Assembly: GCF_024330105.1 (NCBI RefSeq)
Contig: NZ_JANDHW010000004.1
Location: forward strand, 186,001-250,000
Source: Coprobacter tertius
GTDB taxonomy: Bacteria; Bacteroidota; Bacteroidia; Bacteroidales; Coprobacteraceae
Length of the DNA stretch: 64,000 nucleotides
Direction: 5' to 3'
Shown: one piece after another, positions 8,090 to 16,674 of the stretch
How positions within the stretch are numbered: the stretch's first letter is position 1
Layout: every line of letters begins with the position of its first letter
The notes under the pieces: generated by a model
What the model was told of the DNA's origin: nothing
The model's database searches: none
Seen by the model: the letters and a program-made list of their open reading frames with translations, nothing else
Translations under genes and position numbers: made by a program

Positions 8090-8137
8090 TAATTTAAAAT
8101 ACCCGCAACCTGTCTATCCTAAGATATCAGATTGCGG
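8090..8137 (-). terminator. weak hairpin after tonB (terminator or attenuator)
   Basis: Stem 8103-8112 / 8128-8137. One position mispairs as C-A on the plus strand but pairs as U-G on the minus strand, which sets the direction. A short A/T-rich tail follows. It sits between tonB and the small membrane protein gene and may only reduce read-through into the distal three genes. Confidence 0.45.
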
Positions 8138-8177
8138 AGTATAATGTTATTTCATCTTGTTATATAACAAACCAAGA

Positions 8178-9005
8178 TTACATAAGTTTAAACAGAACCG
8201 GAACGGTAAAATATACCGGAACCGTATTTCCGTTTTGTTTACCGGGGATCCAGCGGGGCATCGATTTGATTACCCTTACGGCTTCTTTATCACAAGAAGC
8301 ATCGATACCTCGGATTACCGTCACATCCTGTATTTCACCCGATTTGGCAACAACGAAACGTACTACGACACGTCCTTGTATACCATTCTCGGCTGCAATT
8401 ACGGGATATTTCAGGTTTTTCTGAATATATGCCATCAACTCGGCTTCACCACCGGGGAACTGAGGCATCTGTTCTACTGCAGTATACGGTTTCTGTACCT
8501 CTTCTTTTTTAACTTCGGGAGCAATTGCTTCTTTAAAATCGGCAATATCCTTACCGTTAATTTCGTCATTACCTTTAACGTCGGCGATAGAAATGGTTAC
8601 TTTATCGTTTTTCTGCAATTCGTCCTGAGACTTAATTTCATCTTCAGGCTTTATCTCTTCGTCTTTTTTAATGACAGGAGGTGTAAATTTAATAGAGCTT
8701 TTCAAAGGAGGAGGAGGCGCAACTTCCTGTATAGGTTTTACTTCCTCATTCTTCTTTACCTCAGCTTCGGGAAGTTTCGTTAAAGTCGTAACTTCGGTCA
8801 TAACCTCCTGTGTTTTTTCGGGAGTCACGAAACGGATTAAAGCGGGCATTGTAAATGCAAAGATAGCTACGATAATCACGATCACCATTGCAATATTGTG
8901 ACGTTTCGGAGTATCCTTGCGCATTTCATAAGCACCATAGGCCTGATTACGGCCCTCAAAAACCATATCGATCCATTCCTGAGAAGTTAAATTTATTTTA
9001 GCCAT
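8178..9005 (-). CDS. tonB: TonB energy transducer
   Basis: A 275-residue protein with TonB layout: a short cytoplasmic N-terminus, one membrane anchor at about 36-60 (NIAMVIVIIVAIFAFTMPAL), a Pro/Lys/Glu-rich periplasmic spacer containing APPPPLKSS, and a C-terminal TonB domain from about 190 (PQFPGGEAELMAYI; QGRVVVRFVVAKSGEI; VPVYFTVPVLFKL at the end). It transfers the energy of the ExbB-ExbD proton motor to outer-membrane TonB-dependent transporters. The gene lies 35 bases after the second exbD, in the expected order. No SusC-type or siderophore receptor is in the window, so it probably serves receptors encoded elsewhere. Confidence 0.92.
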   Translation of the reverse strand: MAKINLTSQEWIDMVFEGRNQAYGAYEMRKDTPKRHNIAMVIVIIVAIFAFTMPALIRFVTPEKTQEVMTEVTTLTKLPEAEVKKNEEVKPIQEVAPPPPLKSSIKFTPPVIKKDEEIKPEDEIKSQDELQKNDKVTISIADVKGNDEINGKDIADFKEAIAPEVKKEEVQKPYTAVEQMPQFPGGEAELMAYIQKNLKYPVIAAENGIQGRVVVRFVVAKSGEIQDVTVIRGIDASCDKEAVRVIKSMPRWIPGKQNGNTVPVYFTVPVLFKLM

Positions 9006-9040
9006 TTTCTTCTGTTTTTTAGTATTCGATTAGTTTTTGT

Positions 9041-9697
9041 TTATTTCTTAGTCCGGTCGATCTGTTCTGTTAAACCACCTTTTTGTTCGTAGTTCTTCAA
9101 CAGAAACTTATCTCCTTCTGCCATATCTACAATCGCATATTTGCTAATATTGGCAATATGCATCTCGTCAAGAGCATCGATAAGATTTTTATATGTAGAT
9201 TCGTCCGAGGCTTTGATCATTACAATCGGGGCTGTCTTGGAATCCCTGATTTCAGAAGCTTCCTTTTCATATTCTTCTTCCGAAATCTGCTTATCGAGTT
9301 TTTTCTGTTTCAATACTTTCATCTTTTCGACTACCTCTTTATTTCGATTAAGAAGCATCGCCCTTAGCCCATCGGCATTATACGTTGTTTGTTTCAGACT
9401 GGTATAATCTTCATAATTCGGTTCACCGGTATAATAATATACCAGATCCTTATCACCCAAAATCAACGTAATCGCACGAGATGCGGCCACTTTATTCTGT
9501 TCAGCCTCTGTAATCTTCTTGTCATTCGAAGGCATGCTTATCTCCATTGTCTGGGGCTTGCTCAACGATGTACACAGCATAAAGAACGTAATCAAAAGCA
9601 TATTCATATCGACCATGGGAGTAAAGTCTACCCGGATACTCATTTTTTTCTGCTTACCCTTCTTTTTCCCCGAGTCTTTTTGTTCTATTTCTGCCAT
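9041..9697 (-). CDS. exbD: ExbD/TolR-type protein, second copy
   Basis: A 218-residue protein with a basic N-terminus, the membrane segment FTPMVDMNMLLITFFML at about 25-42 carrying the conserved proton-path Asp, and a periplasmic domain that is larger than in E. coli ExbD (141 residues). The extra length includes a Lys/Glu-rich, probably helical segment around residues 110-150. It works with ExbB as the stator/proton channel. Two unequal ExbD proteins side by side are common in Bacteroidota, where the motor may be a heteromer; that is inference here. The gene lies 11 bases after the first exbD. Confidence 0.9.
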   Translation of the reverse strand: MAEIEQKDSGKKKGKQKKMSIRVDFTPMVDMNMLLITFFMLCTSLSKPQTMEISMPSNDKKITEAEQNKVAASRAITLILGDKDLVYYYTGEPNYEDYTSLKQTTYNADGLRAMLLNRNKEVVEKMKVLKQKKLDKQISEEEYEKEASEIRDSKTAPIVMIKASDESTYKNLIDALDEMHIANISKYAIVDMAEGDKFLLKNYEQKGGLTEQIDRTKK

Positions 9698-9708
9698 ACT
9701 GATATTTT

Positions 9709-10326
9709 TTATTTATCTTCTGATATCGTTTTAAGCGATGTAATCAGATTATAACGGTTTTCACGAAGATCCTGTAAAGAAGACATAACATTCTTAATCT
9801 TAGGATAAGGTGTCGCTTGGTCCGCTTTAATAGCTATTCTCAAATCTCTATTCTGTGCCCGGGCAGCTTTTACCCAAGCCTTAAACTCATTACTGGGATT
9901 GCTCGTCGTATCGATGGGTATACCGTAATCTTTGAGGATCATATCCTGCTTATCGGTAGGCAGATCCAAAAATGATTTCATTTGTTTAATGGGTACCCCG
10001 AACGAATTCATGAGTTTAAAATTTTGTATCTCTTGAGGAGTAAATTCGACATTGTACTGTTTGCCTACCTCTTCCAAAACCGCTACCCGATCGTCCTGCT
10101 TGTCGAGACTCATAAAAATCTTTCCGCTGGGATCGACCAAAATCTGTAATATATTCGTTTCGGGTATTTTAATTTCCGAAACAGACGACGGGGTCGATAC
10201 TTGTACAGGTTCTTTCTGAATGAATGTTGAAGTCAACATAAAAAAGGTAAGCAAAAGCACGGTCACGTCACTCATCGCGGTCATATCGATGAGCGTACTC
10301 TTCCTTTTTACTTTTACTTTTGGCAT
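9709..10326 (-). CDS. exbD: ExbD/TolR-type protein, first copy
   Basis: A 205-residue protein beginning MPKVKVKRKSTLIDMTAMSD, followed by the single membrane segment VTVLLLTFFMLTST. The conserved Asp lies in AMSDVTVLLL. The periplasmic part includes an inserted region (about 90-150) not found in short ExbDs, ending with the usual RIAIKADQATPYPKIKNVM strand-helix. It lies 19 bases after exbB and 11 before the other exbD. It differs clearly from its neighbour, so this is an old duplication rather than a recent one. Confidence 0.9.
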   Translation of the reverse strand: MPKVKVKRKSTLIDMTAMSDVTVLLLTFFMLTSTFIQKEPVQVSTPSSVSEIKIPETNILQILVDPSGKIFMSLDKQDDRVAVLEEVGKQYNVEFTPQEIQNFKLMNSFGVPIKQMKSFLDLPTDKQDMILKDYGIPIDTTSNPSNEFKAWVKAARAQNRDLRIAIKADQATPYPKIKNVMSSLQDLRENRYNLITSLKTISEDK

Positions 10327-10345
10327 AATCTAATTCCTCTTTTAA

Positions 10346-11164
10346 TTATTTATGCGTAGCAGCGTAAGTTTGTACAATGGTAAAGCCAACTTCATCGATA
10401 GCATAAGTAATTTTATCGATTTTGCTGGTAAAGAAGTTGTACGAAATAACAGCTAATGCACCCGTTGCGATACCGAACGCCGTATTTACAAGTGCTTCAG
10501 AAATACCGGTCGACAACGCTACCGAGTCAACGGCACCACCTGCACCCAGAGCGGCAAATGATTTGATCATACCCAACACAGTACCGAGCAGTCCGACCAA
10601 AGTACCTAAAGTAGTCATTGTAGCGACAACTGCCAGGTTCATTTCGAGAGTAGGTAATTCGAGAGCCGTAGCTTCTTCAACCTCTTTCTGGATACTGGCC
10701 AGTTTTTGTTCTTTAGATAAAGAATCATTTTTCTCCATTTCGGCATATTTTGCAAGCACCGAAGTAACAACACTGGCTACAGAACCGCCTTGTTTGTCAC
10801 AAAGTTCCTGTGCTTTAGCGATATCGCCTTCGTTAAGAGCAACTTTGATATTCTGAACGAATTTTGTCAGTTTACCTTTACCTCTTGCCTTAGAGATTGC
10901 GAATGCACGTTCAACACTTAATACAATAACTGTAAGGAATAATGTTTGCAGAATGGGCACGATAACACCCCCTTTATATATAGTACCTAACATGTTTCCA
11001 GGCAGAGGATGACCGGAAGGATCTCCGTCCATGAAGTTTGCGGGATTTCCTAAAACGAATTTAAAGATACAAACAGCAACGATAAAACATCCTACGATCA
11101 CGAGGAATGCAGACTCAATGCCACGAAATGTTTTTTTCTTTTGTGCTTTTGTTTTTGTTTCCAT
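10346..11164 (-). CDS. exbB: ExbB/TolQ/MotA-family proton channel protein
   Basis: A 272-residue inner-membrane protein. There is a first membrane segment at about 19-38, a second at about 68-86 (VIVPILQTLFLTVIVLSVER), a cytoplasmic helical region, and the two signature helices in the C-terminal half: NLAVVATMTTLGTLVGLLGT and ALVNTAFGIATGALAVISYN. It forms the pentameric proton channel around ExbD. It is the first gene of the minus-strand Ton unit. Upstream lies about 700 bases of AT-rich DNA, in which the promoter could not be placed with confidence. Confidence 0.92.
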   Translation of the reverse strand: METKTKAQKKKTFRGIESAFLVIVGCFIVAVCIFKFVLGNPANFMDGDPSGHPLPGNMLGTIYKGGVIVPILQTLFLTVIVLSVERAFAISKARGKGKLTKFVQNIKVALNEGDIAKAQELCDKQGGSVASVVTSVLAKYAEMEKNDSLSKEQKLASIQKEVEEATALELPTLEMNLAVVATMTTLGTLVGLLGTVLGMIKSFAALGAGGAVDSVALSTGISEALVNTAFGIATGALAVISYNFFTSKIDKITYAIDEVGFTIVQTYAATHK

Positions 11165-11868
11165 AATAAAAAAAATTCTAAGTGGTTGACTGTTAAATAA
11201 ATTTGTTTGATAATATTGTTAATTTCTATTATATGACGGCTCTTTATATTTAAAGAGTTTTCGTTTTTTTATTGTTAGATTAATTATTGATATTTCTACT
11301 AAATTCCAAGATATTCAAGATCACTTTTTCGCTAATTATTCTCAGAAGGTTGCAAACGACGTATTATCTATACAGTCAATCTTTTCTACCTTAATCATCT
11401 AATAAACGGTAAAAGGTCCGTTTCATTGCGCTTTTCATATAATATTTATCAAGGTTACCCTAATAAGCACAATAATCAAATATCTTTTGTGGGCCAAATT
11501 TAGTATATTATTTTCAGATAAAAAAATAATCAGTTTTTTTTACAAGGCCTCGCCATCGGTTTTTTACCGTTTTAAACTTAAAAAATTAATGCTCCCGGCC
11601 TATATATGTAAATCGATTTTTTAAGCGATGAAAAATATAAAAAAAGTATATACTCCGAGACAATTCACTACTTATCATACTTATAACGAATTACAATATT
11701 AAAACATCTCAACATTCTGACATTTACGATACCAATTACCTTTTTCTTATTACAAAAAGATCAAAAAAAAAGCAGACACCCATCCATTTTGTTAAAAATA
11801 ACAAATCAACAGTATTTTCTTCCCGGGAGTACATTTTTGTAACTATCTTTGTCGGTAATTAAAAGAAT
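11165..11868. other. gene-free divergent region of 704 bp
   Basis: AT-rich DNA between the divergent exbB and metal-efflux units. The only minus-strand match to the -7 consensus is CAAATTTA at 11495-11502 (reads TAAATTTG on the minus strand), which would leave a leader of about 320 bases before exbB; this is unconfirmed. The plus-strand -7 box for the efflux unit is at 11844-11851. No ORF over 40 codons, terminator or clear repeat was seen. Confidence 0.45.
11844..11851 (+). promoter_or_regulatory. -7 box for the metal-efflux operon
   Basis: TATCTTTG matches TAnnTTTG, 17 bases before the ATG at 11869. The -33 region is not convincing. Confidence 0.45.
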
Positions 11869-12261
11869 ATGAATAAAAAGCGTATCCCGATAGCTTGCTT
11901 ATTTATTGCTGCTTTCATCATGTTGACGTTGTCGGTCGTACCTCATCATCATCATGAGAACGGTTTTTTATGTATTCATCTTAACGGTCATATTCCGCAA
12001 TCACAAGATGCAGGAACTCCTTGTGAAAATAATTGTATCGCCCGTTTTCACCAAGCCGACCGGGCTCCTGAACGCCAGATTCATATAAATTTATTACTCT
12101 TATCATTCGCAGTGTGCGAACTTCCACAATTTATTTCGTCTCTATTTACTAGCAAAATTTTACCCGGAACCGTAATATGGTCAATATATCGGGAAAGGCT
12201 TCATCCCGAACATCTTATTAGGCATTCGGGACTGCGTGCTCCACCTTTTAGCATTGCATAA
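11869..12261 (+). CDS. small His/Cys-rich exported protein ahead of the efflux system
   Basis: A 130-residue protein with an N-terminal hydrophobic segment (about 6-24) followed by four consecutive histidines (26-29), then Cys-35, His-37, His-41, the pair Cys-52/Cys-56 and His-61. A second hydrophobic stretch lies around 75-95. The placement of His and Cys just after the signal/anchor suggests metal binding outside the cytoplasmic membrane. Similar small proteins occur ahead of CzcCBA/CusCBA genes in Bacteroidota; I believe this resembles the DUF6769 group but cannot confirm it. It is the first gene of the efflux transcript, about 105 bases ahead of the adaptor gene. A role as metal sensor or chaperone is inference. 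Confidence 0.65.
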   Translation: MNKKRIPIACLFIAAFIMLTLSVVPHHHHENGFLCIHLNGHIPQSQDAGTPCENNCIARFHQADRAPERQIHINLLLLSFAVCELPQFISSLFTSKILPGTVIWSIYRERLHPEHLIRHSGLRAPPFSIA

Positions 12262-12366
12262 ATACATTATCTATACTATAATCGATAATGAAATTTACAT
12301 GTCTATCTTATAATGACACGTAAACTCTTTTCAATCTATTTATCTTCACCGACAAAATATTATGCA

Positions 12367-13563
12367 ATGAAAAAAATATTTTTCTTATGTACTTTATGTG
12401 CATATATTCTCTCCGGGTGTAACGGAGAAAACTCTCACAAAGATCATGAACACGCAAATGAATCGGAACTACACGAACATGAGAAAGACCAGGAAAGCCA
12501 TGAACATGAGCATGAAAATGAAAAAAACGAACATTCTGATGAAATAATACTCACTAAAGAAAAAGCCTATGCAGCAGGTGTAACCGTAGAAGAAGTTATA
12601 CCGAAAGATTTTGTTCAGGTAATAAAAACCAACGGACAGATACTTGCTGCACAAGGAGACGAATCTACGATTGTCGCAACAGTGCCGGGTGTAGTTTCAT
12701 TCGGGAAGACTTCTGTTAGTGAGGGAGCGTCTATAAAGGCCGGGAACCCTTTACTTACTATTTCTTCAAAAAACCTAATGGATGGAGATCCGGTTTCTAA
12801 ATTAAAAATAAATTATGAGACGGCACTAAAAGATTACAATCGTGCCCAATCTCTTGTAAAAGAAAAAATCATTTCTGAAAAAGAGTTTAACCAAATACGG
12901 CAAAACTATGAAACCGCCCGGTTAAATTGGGAGGCGACATCCAACAGACATGACGGTAACGGTACCATCGTAGCTTCACCTATTTCAGGATATATTAAAA
13001 ACCGGCTTGTAAATGAAGGTGACTTCGTATCGGTAGGAACTCCTTTATTAAGTGTATCGCAAAATCGCCGACTAATGCTTCGTGCCGATGTAAGCGAACG
13101 GCATTACAGTTCTCTGCCTACTATCACATCTGCCAATTTTAAAACTCCTTACGACGCAAAAGTATATGAATTAAAGAATCTGAACGGACGACTGGTTTCT
13201 TATGGAAAAACATCGGGAGAAAACTCCTTTTATGTTCCCATCATATTCGAATTCGATAATAAAGGGAACATTATTGCCGGTTCCTACGTTGAAATTTACC
13301 TCTTGTCCTCCCCTCGTAAAAACTCGATCATTGTACCGGTCACTGCTCTTACCGAAGAACAGGGAGTAAATTTTGTTTATATTCAACTAGATGAAGAAGG
13401 GTACAAAAAACAAGAGGTAAAAACCGGGAATAACAACGGAAAAGAAATAGAAATTCTTTCAGGGTTGAAGCCGGGCGACCGGGTAGTAACCCAAGGTGCT
13501 TACCAAGTTAAACTGGCATCGAACTCGAATGTAATACCCGAAGGACATTCTCATAATCATTAA
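12367..13563 (+). CDS. RND efflux periplasmic adaptor lipoprotein (CzcB/CusB type)
   Basis: A 398-residue membrane-fusion protein. The start at 12367 is preferred to the in-frame ATG at 12313 because it gives a clean lipoprotein signal, MKKIFFLCTLCAYILSGC, with lipidated Cys-18. Next comes a His/Glu-rich stretch at about 24-57 with nine histidines, and the protein ends GHSHNH. The core has the barrel-sandwich halves (GVVSFGKTSVSEGASIKAGN; GTIVASPISGYIKNRLVNEG) flanking a coiled-coil hairpin, then a beta-barrel and a membrane-proximal domain (GLKPGDRVVTQGAYQVKL). It links the inner-membrane pump to the outer-membrane channel and probably binds the exported metal. It lies 22 bases before the pump gene. 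Confidence 0.9.
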   Translation: MKKIFFLCTLCAYILSGCNGENSHKDHEHANESELHEHEKDQESHEHEHENEKNEHSDEIILTKEKAYAAGVTVEEVIPKDFVQVIKTNGQILAAQGDESTIVATVPGVVSFGKTSVSEGASIKAGNPLLTISSKNLMDGDPVSKLKINYETALKDYNRAQSLVKEKIISEKEFNQIRQNYETARLNWEATSNRHDGNGTIVASPISGYIKNRLVNEGDFVSVGTPLLSVSQNRRLMLRADVSERHYSSLPTITSANFKTPYDAKVYELKNLNGRLVSYGKTSGENSFYVPIIFEFDNKGNIIAGSYVEIYLLSSPRKNSIIVPVTALTEEQGVNFVYIQLDEEGYKKQEVKTGNNNGKEIEILSGLKPGDRVVTQGAYQVKLASNSNVIPEGHSHNH

Positions 13564-13584
13564 TGTCATTAAACAGAAAACACT

Positions 13585-16500
13585 ATGCTTAATAAAATAA
13601 TACGATATTCGCTAAGTAATCGGCTGTTAGTACTTATCGCGTCTATCATCTTACTTATAACCGGGACATACACTGCCGCTAAAATGGAGGTCGATGTATT
13701 TCCCGACCTGAATGCTCCCACTGTCGTTGTAATGACTGAAGCCCCGGGAATGGCCCCGGAAGAAGTTGAACGACTGGTTACTTTTCCCATAGAAACAGCT
13801 GTAAATGGAGCTACAGATGTACGTCGTGTAAGATCCTCTTCAACTACCGGCTTTTCGGTTGTATGGGTAGAATTCGACTGGGGAACCGATATTTACCGCG
13901 CCCGCCAAATAACCGCTGAAAAACTGGCGACACTCGGAGAGCAACTACCCGATAATGTAGGTACCCCGACTATGGGTCCACAATCATCTATATTAGGTGA
14001 AGTTATGATATTGGGAATTACTTCCGATTCGACCTCATTACAACAGCTTCGCACGATAGCCGACTGGACCATACGTCCTCGGTTATTATCAACAGGAGGC
14101 GTAGCGCAAGTAACTGTAATTGGCGGAGAGATAAAAGAATACCAAATATTACTCGACCCTGCCCGTATGAAACATTATGGAATAGGGTTGAATGAAGTTA
14201 TGAGTGTGGCCCGCAAAATGAATCAGAATGCGAATGGAGGCATTTTATACGAATTCGGGAATGAATATATCGTTAGAGGGTTATTATCTACTGATAAAGC
14301 AGAAGAATTATCGAAAGCTGTTGTAAAACGTATCGGGAATGTACCTGTTACACTGGAAGATATAGCAACCATAAAAATCGGGAACAAGGCTCCCAAACTC
14401 GGTGTCGCTTCAGAAAAAGGGAAACCTGCCGTTCTCGTTACCGTTACGAAACAACCTAATACCAGTACTTTAGAATTGACTGAAAACCTGGACAAATCGG
14501 TCAAGGATTTACAACAGTCATTACCATCAGATATTCATATATCCACTGATATATTCAGACAATCCCGATTTATCTACAACTCTATCGATAATATACAGAA
14601 ATCTCTTTTCGAAGGATCGTTTTTCGTAATTATCGTACTGTTCCTTTTTCTTATGAACTTGAGAACAACGGTTATTTCTCTGGTTGCATTGCCTCTTTCA
14701 TTATTAGTATCTATTCTTACTCTTCATTTTATGGGGCTCACCATAAATACCATGAGTCTCGGGGGTATGGCAATTGCAATAGGATCACTGGTCGATGATG
14801 CTATTGTCGATGTGGAAAATGTATATAAACGATTACGTGAGAACCAAAAATTACCTGAAAACGAGCGCAAAAAACCGATCGAAGTCATTTTCGAAGCTTC
14901 GAAAGAAGTACGTATGCCCATTTTGAACTCAACTCTCATTATCATCGTGAGTTTTGTCCCGCTGTTTTTTCTCACAGGAATGGAAGGGCGTATGCTAATG
15001 CCTCTCGGAATTGCTTTTATCATTGCCTTACTGGCCTCTACCATAGTTGCTCTAACTCTAACCCCTGTGTTATGCAGTTACTTGCTCGGCTCGGGAAAAA
15101 CAAACAAGAAGTTAAGCCGCGAGCCTTGGTTTGCCCGAAAACTCAAAGAAATATATAAAAAAGCATTAATATGGGCCTTGGGACACAAAAAAGTTGTTTT
15201 AGGCTCCACTGGAGGGCTTTTGATTGCCGCAATTATTGTATTTTTCACTTTGGGGCGTAGCTTTTTACCTCCATTCAACGAGGGTTCATTCACCATTAAT
15301 GTCAGCACACTACCGGGTATTTCCTTAGAAGAGTCGGACCGAATCGGTCAAAGGGCGGAAGAGTTGCTGCTTTCTGTTCCGGAAATAAAAACCGTAGCTC
15401 GTAAAACAGGTCGTGCCGAACTCGACGAACATGCATTGGGGGTAAACGTTTCTGAGATCGAAGCGCCATATGAACTGAAAAACCGCTCACACGACGAATT
15501 AGTCGCCGAAATCCGAAATAAATTAAATTCTTTATCGGGAGTAAACATTGAAATAGGGCAACCCATCTCCCACCGAATCGATGCCATGCTGTCGGGTTCG
15601 CAGGCAAAAATTGCCATTAAACTATTCGGTGACGATTTAAATAAGATGTTTTCTTTAGGAAATGAGATAAAAACATCTATCTCGGGAGTAGAAGGTGTCG
15701 TTGACTTAAATGTAGAACAACAGATCGAAAGACCTCAGTTAAAAATAAAACCGAAAAGGGATATGCTTGCAAAATATGGTATAACATTACCCGAATTTTC
15801 AGAATTTATTGACGTAGCCCTTGCCGGAGAAGTTGTTTCTCAGGTTTACGAAGCCGGGAAAACATTCGATCTTACAGTAAAAGTCAGAGATGACCTACGG
15901 GACAATACCGAAAAGATCGAAGACCTGATGATCGACGCAAACGGATCTAAAATTCCACTTTCATATGTGGCTGATATCATTTCGTCTTCAGGACCGAATA
16001 CGATTAACCGGGAAAACGTAAAACGTAAGATCGTAATTTCTGCTAATGTAGCCGAACGAGATTTGCGTAGCGTCGTTACCGATATTCAAAAAGAAATCAA
16101 CACCAATATAACGTTACCCGAAGGTTATCATATCGAATATGGCGGACAATTTGAAAGTGAAGAAGCTGCTTCTAAAACATTATTACTAGCATCAGCCATT
16201 TCAATTCTGGTTATTTTCTTGTTGCTCTACAACGAATTTAGAAACGGTCTCGAGTCGGGAATTATCCTGCTAAATCTACCATTAGCCCTTATCGGTGGAG
16301 TATTTATCCTGCGATTTACGACAGGAGAAATAAGCATACCGGCCATTATCGGATTCATTTCGCTATTCGGCATCGCCACACGTAACGGAATGTTATTGGT
16401 ATCTCATTATAATCAACTACGAAGCGAAGGATTATCGCTAAAAGAAACCATATTACAGGGTTCTCTCGACCGACTGAACCCGATATTGATGACTGCATTA

Positions 16501-16674
16501 TCATCTGCACTGGCCCTTATCCCGTTAGCGATCGGAGGCGATCTTCCGGGAAACGAAATACAAAGCCCTATGGCAAAAGTCATTTTGGGAGGATTAATAA
16601 GTTCTACATTTTTGAACGCATTCATCATCCCGATCGTTTATTTATTTTTAGACCGTAAAAACAAAAAAGCATGA
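13585..16674 (+). CDS. heavy-metal RND efflux pump (CzcA/CusA family)
   Basis: A 1029-residue inner-membrane proton/metal antiporter of the HME-RND family. It has 12 expected membrane helices in two repeats, two large periplasmic loops, and the proton-relay signature in helix 4, GSLVDDAIVDVENVYKRL, with Asp-404, Asp-405, Asp-409 and Glu-411. It begins MLNKIIRYSLSNRLLVLIAS, typical of CusA/CzcA. It exports divalent (Zn, Co, Ni) or monovalent (Cu, Ag) ions. I did not find the clustered methionine path of CusA, so a divalent-metal (Czc-like) range is somewhat favoured but uncertain. Its stop overlaps the start of the TolC-family gene by 4 bases, a sign of coupled translation. Confidence 0.92.
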   Translation: MLNKIIRYSLSNRLLVLIASIILLITGTYTAAKMEVDVFPDLNAPTVVVMTEAPGMAPEEVERLVTFPIETAVNGATDVRRVRSSSTTGFSVVWVEFDWGTDIYRARQITAEKLATLGEQLPDNVGTPTMGPQSSILGEVMILGITSDSTSLQQLRTIADWTIRPRLLSTGGVAQVTVIGGEIKEYQILLDPARMKHYGIGLNEVMSVARKMNQNANGGILYEFGNEYIVRGLLSTDKAEELSKAVVKRIGNVPVTLEDIATIKIGNKAPKLGVASEKGKPAVLVTVTKQPNTSTLELTENLDKSVKDLQQSLPSDIHISTDIFRQSRFIYNSIDNIQKSLFEGSFFVIIVLFLFLMNLRTTVISLVALPLSLLVSILTLHFMGLTINTMSLGGMAIAIGSLVDDAIVDVENVYKRLRENQKLPENERKKPIEVIFEASKEVRMPILNSTLIIIVSFVPLFFLTGMEGRMLMPLGIAFIIALLASTIVALTLTPVLCSYLLGSGKTNKKLSREPWFARKLKEIYKKALIWALGHKKVVLGSTGGLLIAAIIVFFTLGRSFLPPFNEGSFTINVSTLPGISLEESDRIGQRAEELLLSVPEIKTVARKTGRAELDEHALGVNVSEIEAPYELKNRSHDELVAEIRNKLNSLSGVNIEIGQPISHRIDAMLSGSQAKIAIKLFGDDLNKMFSLGNEIKTSISGVEGVVDLNVEQQIERPQLKIKPKRDMLAKYGITLPEFSEFIDVALAGEVVSQVYEAGKTFDLTVKVRDDLRDNTEKIEDLMIDANGSKIPLSYVADIISSSGPNTINRENVKRKIVISANVAERDLRSVVTDIQKEINTNITLPEGYHIEYGGQFESEEAASKTLLLASAISILVIFLLLYNEFRNGLESGIILLNLPLALIGGVFILRFTTGEISIPAIIGFISLFGIATRNGMLLVSHYNQLRSEGLSLKETILQGSLDRLNPILMTALSSALALIPLAIGGDLPGNEIQSPMAKVILGGLISSTFLNAFIIPIVYLFLDRKNKKA

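Noticed and set aside
8157-8783. 208-codon plus-strand frame opposite tonB
   Set aside because: It is antisense to a clear TonB domain and its Phe/Arg/Asn-rich composition is what the reverse of such a gene gives.
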